A DNA stretch of 64,000 bases from Rhabditoides inermis (GCA_963966185.1 CAWZYM010000280.1:62001-126000), one strand, 5' to 3'; shown: positions 33,179-44,642, counted from the stretch's first letter. Numbers and translations: made by a program. The notes: generated by a model not told the origin, from the letters alone.

Positions 33179-33600
33179 CTATCACTACATAGTTTAGTTT
33201 TAATTGAAACTGTTGTCTAATGTATGTATTCAATACCTCATACTTCGATCACATCTTTTGGCATAGCGAGACTTGTACTTCCGAACGACGAGGAAGATGT
33301 AGTAGTGATTAACTCTTAACATGAAAAGTGAAGGTTGTGAAGGATCCGTTATTATATAATATCTGTAGAACGTTCTCAGAAGTGCATACCTCAAACTACC
33401 ACTCTCGCTATAATAGTAAGTTGGATATATAACTATCAGAACTTTGAGTTTCCGATAGACTAAAGCTCTGTTTTTTTCTCCACGGACAAAGAGCTTCGGA
33501 ATGGTTTCGATCATCATCTTTGTATTTCACTCTGTCAGTTAACAAACACTCATGTAGGTTTTGATGTAAACTGTTACTCGAGTATAACGAACACGTTGTT

Positions 33601-33658
33601 GAGAATATCTGTGACTGAGAGAATATCTGTGACTGAGAGAGAATATCTGTGACTGAGA
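33601..33658. repeat. three copies of an 18-20-bp unit upstream of an SRX gene
   Basis: GAATATCTGTGACTGAGA occurs three times in a row. One diverged copy (GTACTGTGGCTGAGA) is at the equivalent place upstream of the third SRX gene (about 40082). Confidence 0.85.
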
Positions 33659-33937
33659 TTATCAGAATCACATGAAGTTTCATGAATTTCGTTGGTAATA
33701 ATCACTTGCGGTTTCTATGTGTTGATGTTTTCCTGTTGCGAGTACACTGTAATTGTAGACGTTTTATATATTTGAAGTTTTTTTTACGTTTGTAGCTATG
33801 CTTTTGATCGTACGTTGTTATCGGTTCCCCACACGTGGTTTCACGCATGACCAATGTTTTCGTTTTGTTTTGTAACGGATGTTTTCGAGTTTTAACTCTT
33901 TTTAGTTTGGTGAGGTAGCTTATCAGATTTTCCTATA

Positions 33938-33938
33938 G
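33938..33938 (+). promoter_or_regulatory. acceptor upstream of the second SRX gene, conserved in the paralogues
   Basis: TTTTCCTATAG|GTTCACGTC here matches TTTTTTCAG|GTTCGCGTC at 40311 and TTTTTTCAG|GTTCACGTT at 62838, each about 32-56 bases before the start codon. It is either a splice-leader site or a 5'-UTR intron end. Confidence 0.5.
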
Positions 33939-33970
33939 GTTCACGTCTCTAATTAATTAGTGAATCAAAT

Positions 33971-35719
33971 ATGTCTCACAGTTCAACAAACTGGAGCTAT
34001 GTCTACGCAGCGTCGGCCACTCTTTTCGCGGTGAGGTTTGCAACGTGATGATGATATCATTAATTTTTGATTCAGTGCGGGGTATTGGGTATGTTCTTCA
34101 GCGTATTTTCCGTTCTATTGTTGTTCAAAAATCCGACACTGCGAAATCCTTTTGGTATTTTTTTTATTGGAGTAAATCAGTATTGGCATTGTGACACTTA
34201 GGAATTCTATGTGTATCTCACACAGCTGCGAATTTCGGAGCTTGTTTATTGTTCGTGATTTGGTGTTTTCCAATTGCGCTAACGTAAGTTATAACAGAAA
34301 ATTACAAAAGAGATTTATAACTTTTAGGCAACGTGCCGACATTTCATTCACAACTCTGGGAAAAATGCTAGGAATGATTATGATCGGTTTTTGGGATGTC
34401 TGTGTATATTCACATCTTGTTATTTCGTTGAATAGATTCTCAGGTATGAACATAAGGTCTTCTACTTTACCTTTTCAGCAATTTCAGCCATTTGTTTCCC
34501 GATGGCGGCTCGCAATTTTCTCACGTTTCGATCGAGTTTTGTCGCAGTTGCGGTTGTGTGGTTGCTAGCCTGCTGTCACTTGACACCTTATTTGGTTGAT
34601 GGTTTGTTCAGATAATGTGTGGTTTGTATCCACAACCTACACTTACATTCAGGTGACAACTGCTACGTCAACTTTGATCCCTCACCACTGCAGTGGGTGT
34701 TTGGTGATACTCCATGTGGATACGTGATCACTGTGTGAGTACCTTTTTAAAAACTGGTAAAGTGTACGTTCTTAAAAGGAGTCCTCTGACATCCTCTGCT
34801 TTTCAAAGTTCAGTTACTAGCATTGGAATTTGAAAATATATCAAGAATGTTGTTTTTTGTTGTTATTCGGACCAAATGCCGGAAATGGCGGGAAGTCGGA
34901 GAAATCATAGTCCGTGAACGTATGTGCACAATTGAGCACACTTTTCTCATGAAAAAAACTTCAAGACGAATCAACGTCAAGTTTTCTATAGAAAAGTACT
35001 CTATTGACCGTAATTTAGAGAAAAGTACTCTATTGACAGAAATGACAGTAATTTTATGACGTTTTTTCATATCCTGATGCTAACTCGTCTTCGAAAACCA
35101 GAGTGTACACCCGATCTCTCGACCTTTAATGCGATCTACCGACATTATGATCATGAATATCAAATTGAAAAACATGAATGTTATATTTAGCGGAGCTTAT
35201 ATTTTAGATACGCTGACTTCTACACTTCTTTGTTTGCTGTTATCTGTATTATAATCATAGACGCCTTCACTTTCATGAAACTGAAAGTGACTTCGGTAAT
35301 GTTTTTTGAACAATAACTTTTCGTCACCATCAGTGATTTCAGAATAATTTCGGAAAATCGAAGTCCCACAGAAAACTAGAGATACGATTTTTCACTCAAT
35401 CATGTCTTCAAGGCTTCATCTTTATCACTGAAATAGCTTCGTTCAATTACTTCTGCACGTTGGGAGATTCGCATTGGTTACAGTAAGAACTATAGCACAC
35501 TATGAACTACATCAAATATAAAGTGTTCAGATTTCTGACAACAACGTTCGCGTGGGTGTTTTGTCATCTCATGGACGGGTTAATAAGTTGCATTGTTCTT
35601 TTCGTTCACAATCAGTTTTCAGGTTCTGTTTTGTGTGTTTCCACTATAGTCGCGCAAATTTCCGAAAGAGTACTACAAATGTTATCACTGTGCAGTTAAC
35701 AAGTGTTTTCAGAAACTGA
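33971..35719 (+). CDS. SRX-family seven-transmembrane chemoreceptor (intact paralogue)
   Basis: Exons: 33971-34030, 34076-34154, 34202-34283, 34328-34443, 34479-34601, 34653-34734, 35208-35295, 35343-35482, 35531-35578, 35623-35719; 304 residues, all phases matching. Features: MSHSSTNWSYVY at the N-terminus; CGVLGMFFSVFSVLLLFKNP with NPFG (TM1); GILCVSHTAANFGACLLF (TM2); GFWDVCVYSHLVISLNRFS (TM3); WLLACCHLTPYLVDG (TM4); DTPCGYVITV; QSCLQGFIFITEIASFNYF (TM6); FLTTTFAWVFCHLMDG (TM7). These match the SRX profile in order. It has the same exon layout as the copies at 40362 and 62894, so the three arose by tandem duplication. AATAAA follows at 35819. Confidence 0.88.
34773..35118. mobile_element. 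degenerate MITE of the TTAAAGG...GTGTAC family in SRX intron 6
   Basis: The right end GATGCTAACTCGTCTTCGAA, then CCAGAGTGTACACC, matches the right end of the MITE at 14175-14490. The left end is a diverged mirror (CTTAAAAGGAGTCCTCTGAC). The third SRX copy lacks it: its intron here is about 70 bases. Confidence 0.6.
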
Positions 35720-35818
35720 AACGCAAACTGATCGTTTGTTTTCAGATAAATCTATGGTGTATTGATGAAATTTATGTAGCTGTTACGTACAATAAGAATA
35801 ATTTCTTGAAAATGTTTA

Positions 35819-35824
35819 AATAAA
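35819..35824 (+). terminator. polyadenylation signal AATAAA of the second SRX gene
   Basis: About 100 bases after the stop at 35719. Confidence 0.5.
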
Positions 35825-35850
35825 TTTACTTTATATAACTTGAATGTTTC

Positions 35851-35928
35851 TTTAGCATGCAAGCTCAGAGCCATCTTTTAGCATGCAAGCTCAGAGCCAT
35901 CTTTTAGCATGCAAGCTCAGAGCCATGC
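35851..35928. repeat. three exact copies of a 26-bp unit
   Basis: TTTAGCATGCAAGCTCAGAG with CCATCT, period 26, just after the polyadenylation signal of the second SRX gene. Confidence 0.95.
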
Positions 35929-35939
35929 TCTTCCTCTTT

Positions 35940-37190
35940 CGTATGGTCCCATCTATGTTTGCTTTGCGCCTTGTCGAAAACTTCCTTTTGGTCAATACGG
36001 ATGTTCTCTCCTCGCTGCTCAGTCCCTCGTAGCCTGATCGTCGTTTCGAATGGCGTTTTTTCTTATGTTAATTCGCTGCCCGGTCTTCTCGCTCTCCGTG
36101 TTCAGCTCGTTCAACATCCGTCCGGCCTTTGCCGTAAATCCCGTGATCAACACTATGTCGTTAGCAAAACGCAGGTGGTTCAGCTTTTCTCCATTCGCAC
36201 GGAGGTCGCGGTCGCTCCGGTCAAGTTTATTTTTTCAGCGCGGCAGTGGTGAGCACTGGGGACTGGGGAGACACTGTCGCCCTGCTCCGAATAGCACAGG
36301 GATTTTCGGTTCGTTAGAAAAAAAAACTTCAAAAGCAGCCGGTTGCTGTCGTAGCAGTCTGATACGCAGTGAAAGAACCCGTGGTCGAATTTTCGAAGAC
36401 AGTCGACAAAAGTGACCACCCAGCGCCTCTTATCAGTTGTCGAGGATGAGAGTTCACGATCTACCCTTCCAGGTAGATCGTGAACATGCGGGCGAGGGTA
36501 CGGCGGAAGTCAGTTCGTCCGGCCTTTGGCAGATCGGCGGTGTACTTGTTATCTTGTTAGGGCTGGGAACTCGTAGGCCTTCCTCGGGATGAGTAGTCGA
36601 TCAGCGTAGTAAGTACTGTAGCCTCTTCCACGGTGGGTCGCGTGGTCATCATCTGGTCGTTGATCAGCAGCGCCTCCAGCAGATATCGCTCGATGGCGAG
36701 GAGTCCTCTTTTCGCGATTTTGATGCTCCGACAAAGTAAGTATAGCAGTGTCTCGGAGTTTTTCTCAGCGGTATTTCGTCAAATTGTTTTTGAAGGCGGC
36801 GTGGCACTGACGGGAGATAATGACGAGTTCACGCAGTTGACTTGAGTCTAGCGCGAGCTTTGCTCTTGACGTCAGCAAGAGCACGAAATAATTGTGGTTG
36901 CTTCGTGTATGCGCCTCTCTGTTCTTCGTATCCATGCGACTCCATTCAAAAATTCAAAAATCGTCATACATGCGCGATGCGAGTTGTGCGTTGAAGTGGC
37001 CGCAAATCATCTTGGAGCGCGTCTTCTCCTTGTAGAGCTTCTAGTCGCAGTAGACCGTCCTTTGTCGCAGAGCTGGTCGGTGCGAAGACAACGCGCTCCC
37101 ATCACAACCCCCGTCTCAACTCGTCTCCTCGTGCGCTTCTCTGTCGCCCTCTGCGCATCCAGTAAAACAACTTCTGTAGACAAACATCAC
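35940..37190 (-). pseudogene. non-LTR (RTE-like) retrotransposon remnant
   Basis: On the minus strand, broken frames run endonuclease, linker, then reverse transcriptase. Endonuclease motif MICGHFNAQL near 36985-37015. The linker (36780-36850) is similar to the copy at 60905-61010 (ISRQC-AAFK). The reverse transcriptase core near 36130-36220 reads GEKLNHLRFANDIVLIT, where the normal FADD has become FAND, followed by LNELNTESEKTGQRIN. Frameshifts and stops throughout make it inactive. Confidence 0.75.
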
Positions 37191-37439
37191 ACTTGATCTT
37201 TCCCATTGTTTCGAATAGCTACTTCTGGGAAAATATTTGATTGAATATTTGGCAGTTGAGTGCGCAAACATTGAAGTTCGGCCCTTCGCGGGATGCGGAC
37301 GGCCGAATAGTCATAAAATCCAGCTTCACCAGCATGAAGGTAAGGGTGGCGTTGAAAAAACTAACAGGAGTCGCCACCAGTAAAGAAATATGAGAGTCGA
37401 AAGACGTTTTATAACAATGACTGGGAAAAAACAAACTTA

Positions 37440-37730
37440 AAACGATTTTCGAAAACATTATTCATCCGTCAATGAAAAATACGCAAGAACTCCAAATTTG
37501 GTTGGAAACGCTTACGAACAGCAACTTGGGATTTTTCTCATCGTGAAGGTTTTTCTGAACGGTCTCGCATCCTACAGAAATATCAGATATCAAATAAGTA
37601 TTGTTTTCATTGTTTATTATTCATTATTTTTTTTATCTTTACAGGTTTTTTTTACAGGACTCGTCTTCAGCAGTCTATCAATACTAGTGTTGTTTAAGAA
37701 AAAAACACTGCACAAAAACTAATTTATTTG
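37440..37730 (+). pseudogene. SRX gene fragment (exons 1-2 remnant)
   Basis: After a TTTTTTTACAG acceptor, the frame TGLVFSSLSILVLFKKKTL parallels CGVLGMFFSVFSVLLLFKNPTL of the SRX paralogues. The upstream block ACGAACAGCAACTTGGGATT and GGTCTCGCATCCTACAGAAA is also found, diverged, at 43840-44060. No further exons follow. Confidence 0.55.
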
Positions 37731-37802
37731 TTAATCTTGATTTTCTACTAATTGTTATTCTTACAATTTGTTTGTTCTCGTGTTTTTTTGTATTCTTCAA
37801 CA

Positions 37803-38884
37803 TTAGAATCGGCGCGAAGCGCCGATCGTTTGGGTTCCCTTAGCGGTTTGCAGACCCGCTCGGCCCGCAGGGCCGCCAGAATCGCTTGTAAATCATTCAA
37901 TTAATAAATGTTTCAGTATTATATCATGATATTGTCTCTAAATCGTCCGTTGAACAACTATAAACCAAAACAAAACATGAAACAATAGTTTAAGACCTAA
38001 AAATATGTTCGCTGGTTAGGTCTGCGCGTCTGTATGGTATGCTTCCGGTCGCTGATTCGCTGAGAGACCCGCTCACTAGCTCCGCCCCCGTGCGCTCATT
38101 GGTTCGTGATGTGCGAGAGCGTGTGCGGGAGAGCGCGATAATGTGCACACTGTTTGTGATTTGCGTAGTCGTTCACGCGCGTTATATTGTTGTTGTTATT
38201 GTTTGTTCTATCTGTTGATTTACTTCGAAAAAATACTGATAGTTACTATGAAACTATCAGTACATTAACATTTATACATGATACATTTATACATTGATAC
38301 ATACATACATTAACATTTGAAAAAAAGAATTTCTTCGAAATTCAATAAAAGGACATTCATTTTCTTTTGAAAAGTACAAGCGTAAAGTAGCTTTGTTTGG
38401 GTTCATCTCAATTCAACAAAAGTACATGCATAAAACTATTATTTCTTCACTAAACTATAAACACAAACCTGCTCTCTCAAAACTATCACGAATACATTGA
38501 CAATCCAAATGCCAAGATGAATATACTATTGCACACACACATTCTATCACTCACATTCTATTAACCCGTTTATCAAATGAGTCATCTATCAAAAAGCTCT
38601 TGTATTTGTATAAATTCAAAATAAAGAAAACATCATTAAGCAGCTATAGAACGATTGTTCTATAGCTGCTTATTGATTTTCACAATGCTTTCATAAGAAA
38701 CAAGAAAGTATATTATATAGCCCCTATTAATAAATTATCGATAAAGTATACGTTTCTACATATCGTTTGAGAGAGCAGGTTGTGTTTATAGTTTAGTGTA
38801 GAAAAATAGTTTTATGCATGTACTTTTGTTGAATTGAGATGAACCCAAACAGAGCTACTTTACGGTTGTACTTTTCAAAAGAGA
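37803..38884 (-). mobile_element. Helitron-like element, second family
   Basis: Minus strand 5' end TCTCTTTTGAAAAGTACAAC at 38884; 3' end ATCGGCGCTTCGCGCCGAT hairpin, TCTAA, next base T, at 37803. The 5' half (38363-38884) is a foldback with arms of about 120 bases containing GTACTTTTGTTGAATTGAGA, also found in the copy at 44643. Confidence 0.55.
38637..38672. repeat. perfect 16-bp palindrome with GATT loop
   Basis: TAAGCAGCTATAGAAC and its exact inverse separated by GATT, at the centre of the foldback of the Helitron-like element. Confidence 0.95.
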
Positions 38885-40310
38885 ATAGAAGCTTGTTTTG
38901 TTTTTCTGTTTTGAAGTCATAGCATGGCTCTATCATAAGAAGCAATTGAAATATATTTGTTTCCTGCGTTTACATGCTGATCTCGCCATTTCGATACCAA
39001 GAAAAATGAATGACTCACACATTTTTCTCATGTACCATTAAATATAAATTCCCAGATAGTATTTAAACATAAACATAACATGTTATAGTCAAGTACACTG
39101 TTCGGCTATACACATTCTTCCCAATGGAAACTGTGTCGACCAGAGAGTGTGGGGAAAGGCATGAATAAGCTGTATAGGCTCTCACGCCAGTTCAAGTGTT
39201 TTATTAGATATACGCACTAGAATATATATATACAATTATTATATACAATATAATATATATACAATATATTCGAATACAATTAGGATGTACTCCGTTCAAA
39301 GACGGAACTTTGAGCGTGTGTGGTTCATAGTCTGCTTGTGTGTAGTATGTTTTGTAATAACATCAGCCTTCGGTCGGAATTCAACTTTTCCGGATAGTTT
39401 CCTACAAACGACAGAGAAAGACTAGAAAAGTGAATGTTCACGCAGCGAGGCATCAGATGGTCGAGTGCTAGAAAAGGCCAAATGGAAAACGGTAGAGATA
39501 TATGGCAGAGACCGTGAGTGACTGAAGAAGAGTGTGGAATGCATGTGGATTTATGCGCACGGGGTTTCTTTCAGGTGAAATGCTGATTCTTGTATAGGAT
39601 GGATTGAGGACTGACGGACATCATGCATCGGTCACTTATTGAGAGTAACCAGAGCGAGATTGCACGGCTATCCGGTGAACGAGTTGACATTGACATGGCG
39701 CTAAAATGATCTGCCGGGGATTCTTTCTTGGCAGACAGCTAACATTCAGTCAAGCGTGCATCCTACTAACAGTTGTGTTTATGAATTAGCGTCGTGTTTC
39801 TATAGCACGTTATTCGAACTATTAGTATTAGTTCTCACAGTCGTTGTAAACAAGACTCTGTTTCGTTTTCGGTTGAGAAAACTAGGTACGGCCTTGCTAT
39901 AGAGATAAACGCAAAACTAAGAAAGTATATTTGGGCCAAATTTGGTTACATTCACATTCAGCGTCTTGACTGGTCATGTAAATTTATTCCTCCGCAAATG
40001 TATTTTATTTTACTCGTTTGTCAACACTCATATAGGTTTGCTGTCAATTCACAGTTACTCGAACTCGAGTGAAACCAACAAGTACTGTGGCTGAGATATA
40101 TATGTTCTCGGATTCACGTGAAGTTTCATGAATTCCGATTCATATTCATCAGCATCACTTCCGTTCTCTATAGCTATCTTGATGTTTTAATGTTTGCGTT
40201 TCTATTTGTTCTTTGTGTCGAGTTGTTGTTGTCATACCACACACCCACGTATGACCATTTTTTTTGAAACGCATGTTTACAACTTTTTTGTTTGGTGTTA
40301 GATTTTTTCA
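38885..40310. other. intergenic and upstream region of the third SRX gene
   Basis: No gene seen. From about 40020 on it is similar to sequence upstream of the other two SRX paralogues (for example GTGAAGTTTCATGAATT), so the duplication unit includes at least 350 bases of upstream DNA. Confidence 0.5.
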
Positions 40311-40361
40311 GGTTCGCGTCTCACTCACGTTCCGTCTTAATTAATTCTTCTCGACTTGAAT

Positions 40362-41658
40362 GTGTCAAACAGTTCTACAGACTGGGGCTATGTCTACGGA
40401 GCGTCGGCCATCATTTTAGTGATGAGGTTTCATAAGTGGTTTAGCTTTCTATTGTTTTCACCCTCTTTTCACAACTTTTACTCTTTTTTTAATTCAGTGC
40501 GGCATATTGGAAATGTTCTTCAACGCATTCTCAGTTTTATTGATGTTCAAAAATCCGACATTACGAAGTTCTTTTGGTATGTTTTTGTTGCAATAGTCCA
40601 CAATCACATTCTCATTTTTAGGCGTTCTATGCGTTTCTCACACAGCTGCAAATTTCGGTGCATGTTTATTGTTCGCGGTTTGGTGTTTTCTAATAGGGTT
40701 ATCACAACAAAAAAAACTATGTAACAACCTTTAGGCAACGTGCCGACATTTCTTATACAACTCTGGGGAAAATGATAGGAATGACCATGGTCGGGTTTTG
40801 GGATGTCTGTGTTTATTCACATCTTATTATTTCATTTAATAGATTCTCAGGTAAATATAAGGAATTTTACTTTACCTTTTCCGCAATTTCAGCCATTTGC
40901 TTTCCGATAGCCGCTCGCAATTTTCTAACGTTCCGGTCGAGTTTTGTGGCAAATACGGTGGTGTGGTTGCTAGCCTGCTGTCACTTGACACCGTATCTAG
41001 TCGATGGTATGTTGAGTAGTATCAGCATTCGTCTATTTGCTTTCAGGTGACGACTGCTACGTCAACTTTGATCCCACACATTTGCAGTGGGTGTTTGGTG
41101 ATACTCCGTGCGGATACGTGATTACTGTGTAAGTAGGTCTCTATGGATTTGCCAAACTTGAAATCAAAAATGTAAATTTGAGCGAAGCGTATATTTCAGA
41201 TACGCGGACTTCTACACTTCTCTGCTTGCGGTGATCTGTATTATAGTCATTGACGCCTCCACGTTTGTGAAACTAAAAACGACATCGGTATCATTTTCAC
41301 ACCAGAATGCCGTCTACAATGGTGGTTTCAGAACGACTTCGGCAGGTCGAAATCGCACAGAAAACTGGAGATCCGATTCTTCACCCAGTCCTGTATTAAG
41401 GCTTCATATTTATCACTGAGATAGCTTCGTTCAATCACTTCTGCACGTTGGGCGATTCAGATTGGTTAAGGTAAGTGGAGTAAATTTCGATTAATTGTTT
41501 CGTCTAATGATCAGATTTTTCACAACAACGTTCGCGTGGGTGTTCTGTCATCTCATGGACGGGTAAGTATACATTGTTCAATCTGTACCCGTTCACTTTT
41601 CAGGCTCTGTTTTGTGTGTTTTCACTATGGTCTAAAACATCTGAAAACACAACTATAA
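40362..41658 (+). pseudogene. SRX-family chemoreceptor pseudogene
   Basis: Exons by comparison with its paralogues: 40362-40418, 40498-40576, 40622-40697, 40735-40850, 40893-41006, 41047-41128, 41200-41287, 41332-41470, 41515-41562, 41604-41658. The expected start reads GTG (AAT GTG TCA AAC) where the copy at 62894 has ATG TCA AAC, and no other in-frame ATG exists. In exon 8 one base is missing (TGTATTAAGGCTTC against TGTCTTCAAGGCTTC), giving an early TAG near 41427. Exon 5 uses an acceptor nine bases downstream because TTTTCAG became TTTTCCG. Intron 3 is only 37 bases. Otherwise TM1-TM5 are well kept, so decay is recent. Confidence 0.85.
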
Positions 41659-41667
41659 AAGTTCACC

Positions 41668-42057
41668 TGAAGGCACAGGGGCGCTTAGCATTACCAGGTT
41701 TCATCGAAATTCAGTATTGAGAACTTGGCAAAACTGTTTGCACGTAGCGGGAATCGTACCGGCATAGCGGGAATCGAACCGGCATAGCATTGTATACGAA
41801 CCGTGAACGTTACCATAACACTACAACGACGTGTACAGTCGAACTCATATCGACGAGATGCGCACAAAGCAAACTTATCCATAAGCATTTTGGTGCAAAG
41901 TTTGAATTCGCCTCACCAAGCTTCGCACGTGCGAACTTGGTAAGCGTGTGGGTAACGAGGAAACGCCGTTCTTACGCGTTTTTATGGTTTGATTTGTGTT
42001 TTTATGGGTCAAGCAATGATTCAAAGTCAAAAACTAAGCGCCACTGTGCCCTTAAAG
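41668..42057. mobile_element. MITE with tRNA-like interior
   Basis: Inverted ends: GAAGGCACAGGGGCGCTTAG at the left and CTAAGCGCCACTGTGCCCTT at the right. It starts ten bases after the stop of the SRX pseudogene. The interior carries the tRNA-like sequence at 41742-41830. Confidence 0.7.
41742..41830 (-). repeat. tRNA-like sequence with duplicated B-box arm
   Basis: Minus strand: GTTGTAGTGTTATGGTAACG (A-box-like), then GGTTCGATTCCCGCTATGCC, followed by a second copy of CCGGTACGATTCCCGCTA. The duplicated 3' arm argues against a functional tRNA. Confidence 0.5.
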
Positions 42058-42221
42058 AGAATTTTCTCCATGTACGTATTTTGTATTAACGGTATACAGT
42101 AAACGTGTACTTGCGCTGTTACGTGAATTTTCGAAGACCAGATTTCCTGGTTCTTCTTTCGCATTATATAATCGGTTTCATTCAGTTGGGGCGGTCCTAC
42201 CATATCTCACATAGGCGAATA

Positions 42222-42298
42222 GGACCACCACACCACCACTTCACCACACCACCACTTCAGCACACCACCACACCACCACACCACCACACCACCACGAA
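42222..42298. repeat. CCA/CAC repeat
   Basis: ACCACCACACCACCACTTCA-type units in tandem. Confidence 0.9.
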
Positions 42299-42689
42299 TG
42301 GCCGCTTCTGTCAAAAAGGAGTCCGGTCCGGGTCGTTTCCGGCGTCCAGTTCGGTCATCCGCGGAGGGCGGACGGCCTTTCCAGCGGCACCAGAGAAGAG
42401 ACAGCGTTCTTGCGCAAGTCGCCCAACGGGAGGCGCCAATAAAGAAGTATGAAGGTTGAAATGTTTTTTTAACGGAAAAAGGGAATATAGTCAAGAGAAG
42501 ATCTACAAAACATACTTCAAACTAACGTGTTATAGAAGTCCGAATCCACTATATTAGTCTCGCGCTTATGTAGCTCAGGAATTTTCGTAGAAAACGTTAT
42601 TGTTGATTTTGAACATATATTATACTGAACGAAGTGCACTGCTGAATTGTTTTGCCGTTTATATCTCTTCTCGACGGACCCTCTCACAT

Positions 42690-42765
42690 GACCACGTGAC
42701 GTAGTGGTAACGCTCTCGGTTAGTAAGCAGCGGTCCGCTGATTCGATCTCGCGTGCCCACGCAAA
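42690..42765 (+). repeat. tRNA-like sequence
   Basis: GTGACGTAGTGGTAACGCTC and GCTGATTCGATCTCGCGTGC resemble A and B boxes. It directly precedes the MITE end at 42776. Confidence 0.45.
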
Positions 42766-42775
42766 ATTTTGTCGA

Positions 42776-43320
42776 TTTAAAGGTAGTGTACCCTCTGAAT
42801 CCCATATTAAAATTATCACGAATGTATTACCAATGCCTTTTAAAAATATTTTCATGCCGTTTGTGGTTGTTTGTGATGAAAAATAATGAAATTAAAATTT
42901 ATCAAAAATTTATTTAAATCCAACATGATACGCATATTTACGCAACGATATGAGTTATGATTTTTAACAGCTTACTGCGTTCAGCAGATCATTTTTCTAT
43001 CAGCTGTTCCCGCCAAATTCGTAAAAGAAACACATATTAAAAATGTTATCCAAAATAAGAATGACATAAGAAACAATATAAACACATGGAAATAAATTGT
43101 CTTTAATGAAACAGCCGATAGTGTGGTCAAATTATGTAACTTCGTGCAAGTTGTGCACACACCCCCGAGCTGATTAAAAGTTATTAGATTTTACGATTTC
43201 TCACTCCATTTTTCAAATGATTTTTTAAAACTAATTTGTTTCAGAATGTATATTTGCATTATCATAATATACTCGTTGAATCGTAAACAATGACATTCAG
43301 AGGGTACACTACTTTTAAAG
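42776..43320. mobile_element. MITE, 545 bp, TTTAAAGGTAGTGTACCCTC ends
   Basis: Right end ATTCAGAGGGTACACTACTTTTAAAG mirrors the left end TTTAAAGGTAGTGTACCCTCTGAAT. The right end shares its TTTTAAAG with the next element. Confidence 0.8.
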
Positions 43321-43680
43321 GCACGTTGGCGACTTATTTCTGCCACAACCTGCCGTAACTCCTCATTTTCGAACGAGCAAAACATTCGACGGCGACCGGA
43401 ATCGAACCCGCGTAGATCGGGGGCCACAACGCAGCGCACATGCACTGAGTGAGCCACGAAGCAAGTGAAAGAGAGTCGTTCATTTGCGCTTATGTCTCCG
43501 ACCCCAGTTGCAGTATTGAAGCGTTGGCGGGAAAATCAAGTTTTCAGCTGCTCTCTTGGCAGTTGCAGAATCGAAAGTAACGCAGAATCGTCGTTCTTTC
43601 GCGAAAATGGCAAATGTGTTAGGTTAATATGATTTTTAATAATACTTTAAGTCAGAAATAAGTCGCCACTGTTCTTTTAA
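43314..43680. mobile_element. MITE with tRNA-like interior, 367 bp
   Basis: Left TTTAAAGGCACGTTGGCGAC, then TTATTTCTG; right CAGAAATAAGTCGCCACTGT, then TCTTTTAA. The interior holds a minus-strand tRNA-like sequence (43384-43465). Same design as 41668-42057. Confidence 0.75.
43384..43465 (-). repeat. tRNA-like sequence
   Basis: Minus strand GTGGCTCACTCAGTGCATGT (A-box-like) and GCGGGTTCGATTCCGGTCGC (good B box). Arms do not fold cleanly by eye. Confidence 0.5.
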
Positions 43681-43829
43681 AACATCATACAATGGGTTTT
43701 GAAATTTGTCTAAACACCCTAGTGTCTCTCGTGAAAATAAACGAACTCATGTGCGGGCCCATTGTACTTAAAACCTAGTCAGATTTCATTCCACTTTCAT
43801 GATTCGTCCACCTTATTGTTATCTGCTTC

Positions 43830-44060
43830 TGAAAAAAAAAATGCAATTTCTCCAATTCGAAAGGAAACGTTTGCGAACAGTAACTGGGGTCAAACTTTTT
43901 CATAGGGATGGTTTTTCTCAACAGTCTCGCATCTCACAAAAATATATGATCGAGTAAGCATCAACCCATGGTTTTTTTTCACGGGTTCATTTTGATGGAC
44001 TCGTCTTGCAGCAGTTCTATCGATACTATTGATGTAAAGAAACCAATGTAGAAACACTTG
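43830..44060 (+). pseudogene. second copy of the SRX exon 1-2 fragment
   Basis: Diverged duplicate of 37440-37730, e.g. GCGAACAGTAACTGGGGTCA, CAGTCTCGCATCTCACAAAA and GGACTCGTCTTGCAGCAGTT. It lies downstream of the SRX pseudogene just as the first fragment lies downstream of the intact SRX gene. Confidence 0.5.
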
Positions 44061-44642
44061 TATCATATCGATCATATCGATCTTAACTTCGTGTTTAAAC
44101 TACGACTACCACGTGGAAGAAAATTGTTTTCATAAATAAACTTTGCAAAAAAATGAACAGAACATGTTAAAAAAAAACCGCCTCGCAAATTTGTTGTAGT
44201 GAAAAAAACTTCGCGTAGATGCACAACGCACATTCATGATATGTATTATTATCATTGATAGTCCCCCATTGAGACTAATATTTACTATGGTGTGTGTCTG
44301 TCATTCTTTCCGGAGAGATAACTCTTTTCAAAATATACCCTATTTGCTGATTTCTTCTAAAAAGTTTCTTCAATACCCGAGAACGCAAAATTCCAAATAT
44401 CTCGTCAATAGCAATCTTCTTATCATAGTTATCACCTAATCTCTTAACTATGGAGAAAATTTTCAAAATGCTTCAATTCGAACGAAATTTGGTGGGTAGG
44501 TGAATCGACCTAGAAAAAATTGACAGCCGCAATACCAGCTGGCTGTGACCTCATCTTCATGCCCAAAAAGGCAAATGTACCCAAAATGCACCCAAATTTC
44601 ATGGTCTTCGATTTCTATAAAAATTGAATAGAAGATAGATTA

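Noticed and set aside
40356..40724. TTG as start codon of the third SRX gene
   Set aside because: Animal genes rarely start at TTG. The paralogues show that ATG has changed to GTG here, and a frameshift downstream supports a pseudogene.
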